Positions 8,688 to 16,035 of a stretch of 35,994 bases of DNA are shown in pieces. Within the stretch, counting starts at the first letter, position 1, and the number at the start of each line of letters is the position of its first letter. Made by a program: the position numbers and the translations under genes. The notes beneath the pieces were generated by a model. The model saw only the letters and a list, made by a program, of their open reading frames with translations. It was not told the origin of the DNA and did not search any database. This DNA comes from Deltaproteobacteria bacterium (lineage in GTDB: Bacteria > Myxococcota > JACRCW01), in contig JACRCW010000062.1 of the NCBI GenBank assembly GCA_016218805.1, positions 1-35,994 of the forward strand, written 5' to 3'.

Positions 8688-9359
8688 ATGGGCTGGCGTG
8701 ACACGCTGGAAGGCCTCTACAAGAACCGCGACTGGAAAGCCGCGACGGAGGCCGAGCGCAAGGCGGCGGTCACCGACGTCATCCGGGTGTCGTCGTTTGG
8801 CGCGGCCGCGGTGAGTGTGACCCCGGTCCCGCTGGCGGACGTGGTGATGGCCATGCCGCTGCAGGCCGCCATGGTGGTGGCCATTGGGTACGTGAAGGGG
8901 CGTGACATCAGCCGCACGGAGAGCTTCCGTATTGCGCGCGAGCTGTCCACCGTGGTGGGGACGCACATGCTGGCGCGGCAGGCATTTGTGGCGCTCAGCC
9001 GCATCATCTTCCCGGGCATGGCGGGCTTCCTGCTGGCGCCGTGGACGTTTGGCGTGACGTGGGCCATGGGGCGCGTGGCGGAGATGTACTTTGATGACCC
9101 GGACGCGCCGGCAGAGAAGCTCAAGGCGGCCTTCAAGGACGCGCTGGATGACGCCAAGAAGGCGTTCAGCAAGGAAGCGTTCCTGGACTTCATGAAGCGG
9201 GCGGGCAAGGAGGCGCAGGACTTTGCGCACGCGGAGAAGGACACCGGGGCCGCGTCCACCCCGCCCGCGCCGCCGCCGCCGGACAAGAGCGGACCGCCGC
9301 CCAGAGTGGTGGAGGCGGAATGGGAGGACGTGCCGCCCAAGCCGCGGGGGAGTCCCTGA
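8688..9359 (+). CDS. DUF697/YcjF-like membrane protein
   Basis: Protein of 223 aa starting nine bases after the gltH stop, so probably co-transcribed. Residues about 28-70 contain the DUF697-type pattern of small and hydrophobic residues around 'TPVPLADVVMAMPLQAAMVV'. A second hydrophobic helix pair follows at about 100-130. The C-terminus is a Lys/Ala-rich helix ending in a Pro-rich, disordered tail. DUF697 proteins are membrane-associated and of unclear biochemical role. The tight linkage suggests a link to the envelope complex, but this is inference. Confidence 0.6.
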   Translation: MGWRDTLEGLYKNRDWKAATEAERKAAVTDVIRVSSFGAAAVSVTPVPLADVVMAMPLQAAMVVAIGYVKGRDISRTESFRIARELSTVVGTHMLARQAFVALSRIIFPGMAGFLLAPWTFGVTWAMGRVAEMYFDDPDAPAEKLKAAFKDALDDAKKAFSKEAFLDFMKRAGKEAQDFAHAEKDTGAASTPPAPPPPDKSGPPPRVVEAEWEDVPPKPRGSP

Positions 9360-9361
9360 GC

Positions 9362-9787
9362 ATGGACGTCACCCGGCTGGGCTACCGCGTCATCTACGCG
9401 GACTGTGACGCCATGGGCGTGGTGTACCACGGCAACTACCTGCGCCTGGCCGAAGCCGGCCGCAACCAGTACTGCCGGGACCACGGGCTGGCCTACAAGG
9501 ACATTGAGAAGGCCGGGTTCTTCTTCCCCGTGATTGAAGCGCACGTGAAGTACCTGCGGCCGGCGCTGTTTGAGGACGAACTGGACGTGGCGGTGTGGCT
9601 GTCACGGCGGACGCGGGTGCGGCTGGAGTTTGACTTTGAGATCCGCCGGGGGCCCGAGCTGCTGGTGGCGGGCCACACGGTGCACGCGTGCATCAACAGG
9701 GAGGGGCGGCCCATACGGCTGCCCACGGGGTTTGAGGACCGCTTCCCGGTGCACGCGGCCCGCGGCCCCACGCACGCGGACGGATGA
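9362..9787 (+). CDS. YbgC/4HBT-type acyl-CoA thioesterase
   Basis: Hotdog-fold thioesterase of 141 aa, the normal length for the YbgC/4-hydroxybenzoyl-CoA thioesterase family. The signature YADCDAMGVVYHGNYL runs from residue 12 to 27, with D16 at the expected catalytic position. The ATG at 9362 lies two bases after the DUF697 gene and has GGGAG upstream; the in-frame ATG at 9320 would overlap the previous gene. It probably hydrolyses an acyl-CoA or acyl-ACP thioester in the cytoplasm; the substrate cannot be told. In many proteobacteria ybgC lies in the tol-pal operon, so placement beside another envelope-spanning machine is notable. Confidence 0.82.
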   Translation: MDVTRLGYRVIYADCDAMGVVYHGNYLRLAEAGRNQYCRDHGLAYKDIEKAGFFFPVIEAHVKYLRPALFEDELDVAVWLSRRTRVRLEFDFEIRRGPELLVAGHTVHACINREGRPIRLPTGFEDRFPVHAARGPTHADG

Positions 9788-9824
9788 GGGTGGGCAGGCG
9801 CCGAACAGGCGCGCGGAGGCCGGC

Positions 9825-10787
9825 ATGATGGACAGGAACCTGGCGCTGGAGATTGTACGCGTCACGGAAGCCGCGGCGCTGCGGTCCGGGCGCGCCATGG
9901 GCCGCGGGGACCGGCGGCACGCGGACCAGCTGGCGGTGGACGCCATGCGCAAGGCGTTTGACCAGATCAACATCCGCGGCACGGTGGTCATTGGCGCCGG
10001 GGAACGGCAGGACGCGCCCATGCTCTACATGGGCGAAAAGGTGGGCCGCGGCGGCCCGGATGACCCGGAGGTGGAGATCGCCGTGGATCCGCTGGAGGGG
10101 ACCAACCTGTGCGCGCTGGGGCTGCCCAACGCCATCAGCGTGGTGGCGCTGGCGGAGAAGGGCTGCTTTCTGTCCGCGCCGGACATCTACATGGAGAAGG
10201 TGGCGGTGGGCCCGCGCAGCAAGGGCGTCATTGACCTCACCAAGAGCCCCACGGAGAACCTGCGCGCCATTGCGGATGCCAAGGGCGTGTACGTGGAGGA
10301 CCTCACGGCCATGATCCTGGACCGGGAGCGGCACGCGGCCATCATTGAGGACGTCCGGCGGGCGGGCGCGCGCATCAAGCTCATCCGTGACGGTGACATC
10401 GCCGCGGCGCTGGCCACGTGCAAGGAGGACAGCGGGGTGGATGTGCTGTTTGGAACCGGCGGGGCGCCGGAGGGCGTCATTGCCGCGGCCGCGCTGCGCT
10501 GCGTGGGCGGGGACTTCCAGGGCCGGCTGCTCCCGCGCAATGAAGAAGAGCGCGAGCGCTGCCAGAAGATGGGCATTGCGGACATGGAGCGCATCTACAA
10601 GATTGACGAGCTGGCCGCGGGGGATGTGCTGTTTGGGGCCACGGGCGTGACGTCCGGGGACTTCTTCAAGGGGGTCCGCTACACCAAGGGTGGGGCGGTC
10701 ACCCACAGCGTGGTGATGCGCAGCGAGTCCGGGACCATCCGCTGGGTGGAGACGGAGCACCACCTGGACCGGCAGAGGCCGCATTGA
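9825..10787 (+). CDS. glpX: Class II fructose-1,6-bisphosphatase
   Basis: Protein of 320 aa, full length for GlpX. It dephosphorylates fructose-1,6-bisphosphate to fructose-6-phosphate in gluconeogenesis. The metal and phosphate-binding motif DPLEGTN is at residues 88-94, and an upstream Glu-rich turn, GAGERQD, fits the family. GGAGG at 9815-9819 precedes two consecutive ATGs (9825, 9828); the first is annotated but either could be used. It sits 37 bases after the thioesterase gene, so it is likely in the same transcription unit. Confidence 0.93.
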   Translation: MMDRNLALEIVRVTEAAALRSGRAMGRGDRRHADQLAVDAMRKAFDQINIRGTVVIGAGERQDAPMLYMGEKVGRGGPDDPEVEIAVDPLEGTNLCALGLPNAISVVALAEKGCFLSAPDIYMEKVAVGPRSKGVIDLTKSPTENLRAIADAKGVYVEDLTAMILDRERHAAIIEDVRRAGARIKLIRDGDIAAALATCKEDSGVDVLFGTGGAPEGVIAAAALRCVGGDFQGRLLPRNEEERERCQKMGIADMERIYKIDELAAGDVLFGATGVTSGDFFKGVRYTKGGAVTHSVVMRSESGTIRWVETEHHLDRQRPH

Positions 10788-10854
10788 AGGGGCGGGGCGG
10801 CCGGGAACGTGACGAGGTGACCCGTTGCTGCTAATCGCACGGGTGCACGTGGAG

Positions 10855-10870
10855 CGCCCCCGGGGGGGCG
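10855..10870. repeat. Short GC hairpin between glpX and the PEGA-domain gene
   Basis: CGCCCC and GGGGCG arms around a 4-base loop, about 20 bases before the next gene. There is no T-tract. It could affect mRNA folding at the ribosome-binding region (AAAGGA at 10885-10890). Confidence 0.3.
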
Positions 10871-10892
10871 TGTCCGACGGTGACAAAGGACC

Positions 10893-12146
10893 ATGAGAAC
10901 GTTTGATCCGCGCTTGGTGCGCATGGCGCAGGTGGTCTGGGGGCTGGCCCTGGCGGTGCCGGCCTACGCGCAGGGCGTGCCCGCCCCGGGGCCGCGGACC
11001 GCGCTGTGGCCGCTCAAGGCGGACGGCGTGTCTGACGACACGGCCTACCAGGTGGGCGGGACGCTTCGGAAGGAGATGGACGCGCTGCTGCCGGGGCGGA
11101 CGGCCACGCAGGACGAGGTGGAAGCCGCCCGCGCCCGGCCGGATGCGCAGCCGGTCCTGGGCTGCCTGGAGGAGGTCCGCTGCACGGTGGCGCTGGCCAA
11201 GGCCGCGGGCGTGCCGCAGCTGCTGGCGGGGGTGGTGCGCAACCAGGGTGACCAGCGGGCGGTGGAGCTGTGGCTGGTGGACGCGGTGGCCGGGCGCGAG
11301 CTGGGGCGCGCCACGGCGGTACTGCCCGCCAAGCCCGGGCCGGAGACCGCCAGCGCGCTGCGCGAGCTGTGCGCGCGCCTGCTGGCCCCCGAACTGCACG
11401 TGGGCACGCTGGTGCTCAATGGGCTGGACACCACCACGGACGTGCTGGTGGACGGGGACAAGCGCGTGGACAAGAGCACCGCGCAGCCGTCCGTGCGGCT
11501 GCCCCTGCGGGTGGGCAAGCACGCGGTGGACATCCAGCGGTTTGGCAAGCCCGTGATGACCGAGATGGTGGACATCCGGTTTGAGGAGAGTGTGGTGCTG
11601 ATGACGCCGCCGCCGGGCGTGGTGGCGGAGGTGGGCCCGGCCGCCCGCGGGGGCACGGCGTTCACGGCGGTGACGGCCGGGGGCCGCCGCGCGGACGCCG
11701 CGGAGACAGTGCCCGCCTCCCGCGGGATCCGCCTGCCGGGGTGGGTGGGGCCGGTGGTGGCGGCCGCGGCGGTGGTGCCTGCGCTGCTTGGCGCCTTGTT
11801 CCTGGTGGACCTGCTGTTCCTGGGGCCGCTGGTGCTGGCGGACCCGGCGCAGTGCCAGCCGTACTTTGTGGAGGGCAGCGGCGGTGGCCAGCAGTTCAAC
11901 AAGGACGCCAACCCGCTGAACACGTGCGGGTCGCTGTGGCGGGCCACGTCGCGCAAGGAGGTGGGCATCCGGCCGGTGGTGGCCCTGGATGCGGGTGGCG
12001 CGCTGTTCAGCGCGGGCCTGGTGCTGGCGTTGGTGGTGGCCGGCGCGCTGCTGCTGGCCGGCTCATTGGTGCAGCCCATGCTGGAGGGCCCCGGCCTGGA
12101 GAAGGGCCATGAAGTCCGGGTGCAGGACGACAGGCAGGGCCCATGA
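10893..12146 (+). CDS. PEGA-domain membrane protein
   Basis: Protein of 417 aa. AAAGGA lies just two bases before the ATG at 10893; the ATG at 10923 is a possible alternative start. The signal peptide ends near VPAYAQ. Residues about 30-160 form an alpha/beta domain that could sense or bind a ligand. Residues about 165-235 look like a PEGA domain ('VLVDGDKR...LRVGKHAVDIQRFGK'), a surface fold common in bacterial envelope proteins. Two membrane spans follow (about 285-315 and 365-395) with a Cys-containing loop between them. The stop overlaps the next start (ATGA), indicating translational coupling. The specific role is unknown. Confidence 0.6.
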   Translation: MRTFDPRLVRMAQVVWGLALAVPAYAQGVPAPGPRTALWPLKADGVSDDTAYQVGGTLRKEMDALLPGRTATQDEVEAARARPDAQPVLGCLEEVRCTVALAKAAGVPQLLAGVVRNQGDQRAVELWLVDAVAGRELGRATAVLPAKPGPETASALRELCARLLAPELHVGTLVLNGLDTTTDVLVDGDKRVDKSTAQPSVRLPLRVGKHAVDIQRFGKPVMTEMVDIRFEESVVLMTPPPGVVAEVGPAARGGTAFTAVTAGGRRADAAETVPASRGIRLPGWVGPVVAAAAVVPALLGALFLVDLLFLGPLVLADPAQCQPYFVEGSGGGQQFNKDANPLNTCGSLWRATSRKEVGIRPVVALDAGGALFSAGLVLALVVAGALLLAGSLVQPMLEGPGLEKGHEVRVQDDRQGP

Positions 12147-12727
12147 AGGTCTACACGCGCACGGGGGACGCGGGGGAGACCGGCCTGTTTGGCGGACCCC
12201 GCGTGCAGAAGGACCACGTGCGCGTGGCTGCCTACGGCGCCCTGGATGAAGCCAACTGCCAGGTGGGCGTGGCCCTGGCCCAGTGCGACGACCCGGAGCT
12301 GGGCGCGCTGCTGCGGCCCATCCAGTCCGAGTTGTTTGATGTGGGCGCCGTGCTGGCCACGCCGCCGGAGGGGGCCGCCCGGCTGGGGCACCGCCTGGAG
12401 GCGCCGGTCACCGCGGAGCGCATTGCCGAGCTGGAGACCGTGATGGACCGGCTGGACGGCGAACTGACTCCGCTCAAGGCGTTTGTGCTGCCGGGCGGGA
12501 CGGCGTTGGCCGCGCAGCTGCACGTCTGCCGCACCGCTGTGCGCCGCGCGGAGCGGAGGGTCATCACGCTGCACCACCAGGCCCCCGTGGGCGCTGAGGT
12601 GCTGGCGTACGTGAACCGCCTGTCGGATCTCTTCTTCGTTCTGGCGCGGGTGGCCAACGCGCGCGCCGGTGTGCCGGAGCCGCTGTGGCAACCCAGGCGC
12701 CCCCCGTCCCCGCCGCCGGCGGCGTGA
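12143..12727 (+). CDS. PduO-type cob(I)alamin adenosyltransferase
   Basis: Protein of 194 aa. It transfers the adenosyl group of ATP to cob(I)alamin to make coenzyme B12. The N-terminal nucleotide-binding motif TRTGDAGETGLFGG is at residues 5-18. The family's Arg-rich helix (RTAVRRAERR) and the NRLSDLFFVLAR segment near the C-terminus are intact. It overlaps the upstream gene by 4 bases and the next gene by up to 43 bases. No adenosylcobalamin-dependent enzyme is in the window. Confidence 0.92.
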   Translation: MKVYTRTGDAGETGLFGGPRVQKDHVRVAAYGALDEANCQVGVALAQCDDPELGALLRPIQSELFDVGAVLATPPEGAARLGHRLEAPVTAERIAELETVMDRLDGELTPLKAFVLPGGTALAAQLHVCRTAVRRAERRVITLHHQAPVGAEVLAYVNRLSDLFFVLARVANARAGVPEPLWQPRRPPSPPPAA

Positions 12728-14562
12728 CGCCGTGGCCGCCCTCACCGGGGCGGCCCATTGAGCGCTACCGCACCCGCGTGCTGGTGTTCCTGCTGTCCCT
12801 GGCGCTGCAGGGGCTCACCTTTGGCAACCGTTGGGGCGCCCCGGATGAACGCGAACGCGTGGAAGCCGCCGAGTCGCTGCTGGACCGCGGCACGCTGCGC
12901 CTCCCGTCGGGGAAACACACCTTCTACCCGCCGCTGACCTCCCTCCTGCTCACGCCGGGGATCCTGGCGCGGCGGATCCTGCCGGGCCATGACGAGGGCT
13001 GGCGCATGGTGCCCTCACTGGTGGCCAGCGCGGCGTGCGCGGTGCCCTACCAGTGGGCGCTGTCCAGCCTGGGGGTGCCGCTGGGGACCAGCGTGGCGGC
13101 CTCCGCGCTGTTTGCGCTGGTCAACCCGGTGTGGCCGTACAGCAAGCGGTTGTATTCGGAGCCGTTCACGGCGGTGTTTGTGCTGTGGGCGTTGGCGGCG
13201 GCGCTGTCCTGGCGGGCGCACCGGCGGCGCACCAGCCTGGTGGCGGCCTACGCGGGCGTGGCGCTGGCGGCGGGCAACACGGCGGTGGCGCTGGTGCTGC
13301 TGCCGGTGATCTGGGGGATGACGTCGCTGCTGGGGAGCCTGCCGCGCCCGCAGCCGGACCGGCGCGCGGCGGTGGAGGGCGCCGCGCTGGGCGCCGCGGT
13401 GCTGCTGGCGTGGATGGGGGTGAACTATGTGAAGTTCGGGAGCCCGCTGGAGAGCGGCTACCACTACACAACGACACCCAACGACGTGTTTGACGGCACC
13501 CCGGGGTTCTCCACGCCGCTGTGGGTGGGGAGCTGGGGCCTGCTGTTCTCTGCCGGCCGCGGGATGATCCTGTACGCGCCGCTGGCGCTGGTGGGCGTGT
13601 GGGCGCTGCGGGTGGTGCGGCACCGCTTCAACGGCGCGGCGGCGTGGCTGTTCCTGGCGGGGCTGCTGCCGTTCCTGGTGTACGCCAAGTGGTGGAGCTG
13701 GCATGGCGGGACCTGTTACGGGCCGCGCCTGCTGACGCCGTTCCTGGGGGCGTGGCTCATTGGCCTGGGGCCCTGGCTGGCCGAACTGCGCGCGGGCACC
13801 GTGCGCGGCGCGCTGACGCGCGCGGCCACCGCGCTGGCGGCGGGGCTGCACGTGGTGGCGTCATTCACGGGGACGCTGTTCATGTTTTCTTATGACCAGC
13901 AGTTCTGGATCCGCGAGCGCCCCTTCAACGACTACCTGGACGTGTACACCCCGCAATTCTCCGCGCTGACGCGGTCCTGGGAGAACGCGCGCCAGTTCCC
14001 GGAGGACATCAACTGGCTGTGGCTGCGCGCGGGCCCGCGCCCTGCCCTGCGCCTGGCGGTGGACCCGGCCACGCGCGTGGTCCACGTGGAGCTCACCACC
14101 CAGGCGCTGCGTGACACCTGGGAGATTGCGGAGGTCACCGGCGTCCGCGCGGACGGCTCCACCGTCACACCCGCCACCGTCACCGCGCGCGAAGGCCGCA
14201 CGCCCGAGGCGGCGGCGGACGGCAACCCCGCGACGACGTGGGCTGGCGGGACGCAGCGGCCGGGCCAGTACGTGCGGGTGGCGTTTGGGCCGGAGGCGGG
14301 GGAACTGCGTGAGGTGGTCTTTGAACACGGCCGCCAGGGCACCGCCTATCCACGCCGGGCGCGGTTCCGCACGGGTGCCGCTGACGGCGCGCTGGGCCCG
14401 CCGCGCGAGGTGGAGATGCCCTGGCCGGACCTGGCGCTGCGCTGGCCGGGTTGGCTGTGCCTGGTGCTGGCGGTCATCTGCCTGCGCGGCGCGTGGCGCT
14501 GGTGGATGCGCATGGACAGCCCGCCGCCGCCGCCACCGGACCCTGTGCCGGTGGCTGGTTAG
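12685..14562 (+). CDS. GT-C-like membrane glycosyltransferase with discoidin-like tail
   Basis: Polytopic membrane protein of 625 aa with about ten hydrophobic spans up to residue about 405. The first extramembrane loop carries PDERERVEAAESLLDRG, which resembles the acidic catalytic loop of GT-C/PMT-type lipid-linked sugar transferases, followed by FYPPLTSLLL. Residues about 465-590 are a soluble beta-rich domain with 'DGNPATTW', reminiscent of F5/8 type C (discoidin) sugar-binding domains. One more span and a Pro-rich tail end the protein. The GTG at 12685 has GGAG five bases upstream; a GTG at 12724 (overlapping the previous stop) is the alternative. Acceptor and donor are unknown. Confidence 0.6.
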   Translation: MATQAPPVPAAGGVTPWPPSPGRPIERYRTRVLVFLLSLALQGLTFGNRWGAPDERERVEAAESLLDRGTLRLPSGKHTFYPPLTSLLLTPGILARRILPGHDEGWRMVPSLVASAACAVPYQWALSSLGVPLGTSVAASALFALVNPVWPYSKRLYSEPFTAVFVLWALAAALSWRAHRRRTSLVAAYAGVALAAGNTAVALVLLPVIWGMTSLLGSLPRPQPDRRAAVEGAALGAAVLLAWMGVNYVKFGSPLESGYHYTTTPNDVFDGTPGFSTPLWVGSWGLLFSAGRGMILYAPLALVGVWALRVVRHRFNGAAAWLFLAGLLPFLVYAKWWSWHGGTCYGPRLLTPFLGAWLIGLGPWLAELRAGTVRGALTRAATALAAGLHVVASFTGTLFMFSYDQQFWIRERPFNDYLDVYTPQFSALTRSWENARQFPEDINWLWLRAGPRPALRLAVDPATRVVHVELTTQALRDTWEIAEVTGVRADGSTVTPATVTAREGRTPEAAADGNPATTWAGGTQRPGQYVRVAFGPEAGELREVVFEHGRQGTAYPRRARFRTGAADGALGPPREVEMPWPDLALRWPGWLCLVLAVICLRGAWRWWMRMDSPPPPPPDPVPVAG

Positions 14563-14615
14563 CGGCGGGAAATGAACAATGAACAGACTGGACAGCGGCG
14601 GCCATCCGGAGCGCA

Positions 14616-14642
14616 TTGCGGCGGCCGCGGGTGCCGCCGCAA
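14616..14642. repeat. 10-bp stem hairpin in the convergent intergenic region
   Basis: Perfect arms TTGCGGCGGC and GCCGCCGCAA with a 7-base loop, between the end of the + strand glycosyltransferase gene and the end of the - strand gene at 14745. Its position suggests a role in ending transcription, though there is no T-tract. The rest of 14563-14744 holds no supported gene. Confidence 0.45.
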
Positions 14643-14744
14643 CCAAGCGCCTACCGTCGACAGAACCGCCCAGCCGCACAGGATGAGAGGCCACCGCGCA
14701 CCATCTTGGCGGATATCGCCAGTCTATTTGAAACCAGCCCCCTG

Positions 14745-15992
14745 TTAGCGGCTGTACTCCACCAACAGGCGCGGCCCCTGTTCCGGGTTGGCCGCGTCGT
14801 CATGTGCACGGAAGCCAGCGGTGGCGGTACGCCCGTAGGACACTCCCTCAGTGCCCTGCAGGACCCAGCCCAGGTTGGCGGTGGCGCCGTCCAGGAACGC
14901 CTGCACATCCGCCGTCACGTCCCAGTAGACCCAGGTGCCCGCCAGGGACGGGTCAATGTCGGCGGTGGCGGAGGGCGTGCCCACGCGGTCCGTGTCATCC
15001 AGGCTGGCGCCCGGTCCGCCCCACGCGGTGGGGCTCACGGCGTCCACCCAGCTGCTCTCTCCGCTGCTGGCCGGGGCGCATGCGGTCTGGCTGCCTTCGC
15101 CCCAGGGCTGGAGCAGGCGGTGCAGCGCGTAGCTGACGGGCGCGGGGTCCTGGGTGCAGTTGCTGTTGACCGTGGACGAATGGCAGGCGGACACCACGTA
15201 CAACCCCAGCCGCGCACGGTCCACGACGGCGTCACGCGGGATGGACGAAGTGTCAACGCGGACCAGCGCTCGCATCAGCGTCCAGTCATGCCAGTTGGCA
15301 ATGCCCACGGAGAAGCCGCCCGTGGCACCGCAGTTGTTGAGCGACTTGGAGGGCACCGTGTCATAGGCCGGGTTGCCCTTGTAGATCTGGGTGTCCGCCA
15401 CCACGCCGGCACCTTCCAGCACCACGGCCAGGCCCAGCAACGGCCCGGAAGAAGAGGGGGCCCCGGCGCTGGACGATGGCGCCCCGCCCGCGGAGGGTGA
15501 CGACGTCCCACCGGCCGACGACGGCGCGGACGAAGACCCGGAAGCGAGCGAGCTGGGCGCCGCGGACGACGAGCCGGAATCCACAACGGAGGTGGCGCCT
15601 GCCGCGGATGCACCCGAGGACCGCGGCGCGCTGGAGGAACCCGGTGCGGCGGACGACGACGGCGACGATGACGCGGCGCTGCTGGCAGGTGACACGTCCG
15701 ACGTGGCAGGCGCGGCGGAGGAGGACCGGGCGCGGTCCGACGACGCGGACCCGACGGACGCCGTGCCGCCCGAACTGCTGGAGGTGCCGCCGGGCGGTGC
15801 ACCCGGCGCGCAGGCGCCCGCTTCGCAGTGCTGGTCGCCCGCGCAATCCCGGTCCGCGTTGCACGGGTGGACGCATTGGCCGCCCTGCAGCACGTCGTCT
15901 TCGGCGCAGCGGACGCAGCCCTGCGCCCACCCGAGCAACACCACGCCCGCGGCCAGGGCCTGCGCCCGGCGACACTGCTGGCGAACGGTCAT
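14745..15992 (-). CDS. Secreted Cys-module / Ser-rich linker / DNRLRE-like protein
   Basis: Protein of 415 aa from the ATG at 15992 (a GTG at 16028 is the alternative). A signal peptide or weak lipoprotein signal ends near WAQGC (Cys26). Residues about 26-62 are Cys-rich with spacing C-x5-C-x5-C-x4-C. Residues about 65-185 are almost only Ser, Ala, Gly, Pro and Thr, a flexible stalk. Residues about 190-415 match the DNRLRE/CBM96-like pattern: 'DTQIYKGNP', 'RALVRVDTSSIP', 'WVYWDVTADVQAFLDG', 'NLGWVLQGTE' and a final strand 'GPRLLVEYS'. It is probably displayed on the surface and binds polysaccharide or protein. It lies 44 bases behind the similarly built upstream gene, likely an operon. Confidence 0.7.
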   Translation of the reverse strand: MTVRQQCRRAQALAAGVVLLGWAQGCVRCAEDDVLQGGQCVHPCNADRDCAGDQHCEAGACAPGAPPGGTSSSSGGTASVGSASSDRARSSSAAPATSDVSPASSAASSSPSSSAAPGSSSAPRSSGASAAGATSVVDSGSSSAAPSSLASGSSSAPSSAGGTSSPSAGGAPSSSAGAPSSSGPLLGLAVVLEGAGVVADTQIYKGNPAYDTVPSKSLNNCGATGGFSVGIANWHDWTLMRALVRVDTSSIPRDAVVDRARLGLYVVSACHSSTVNSNCTQDPAPVSYALHRLLQPWGEGSQTACAPASSGESSWVDAVSPTAWGGPGASLDDTDRVGTPSATADIDPSLAGTWVYWDVTADVQAFLDGATANLGWVLQGTEGVSYGRTATAGFRAHDDAANPEQGPRLLVEYSR

Positions 15993-16035
15993 GGCGTCAG
16001 CGTACGGGTTCCAATCCCGCCCCGCCACTGCGCGG

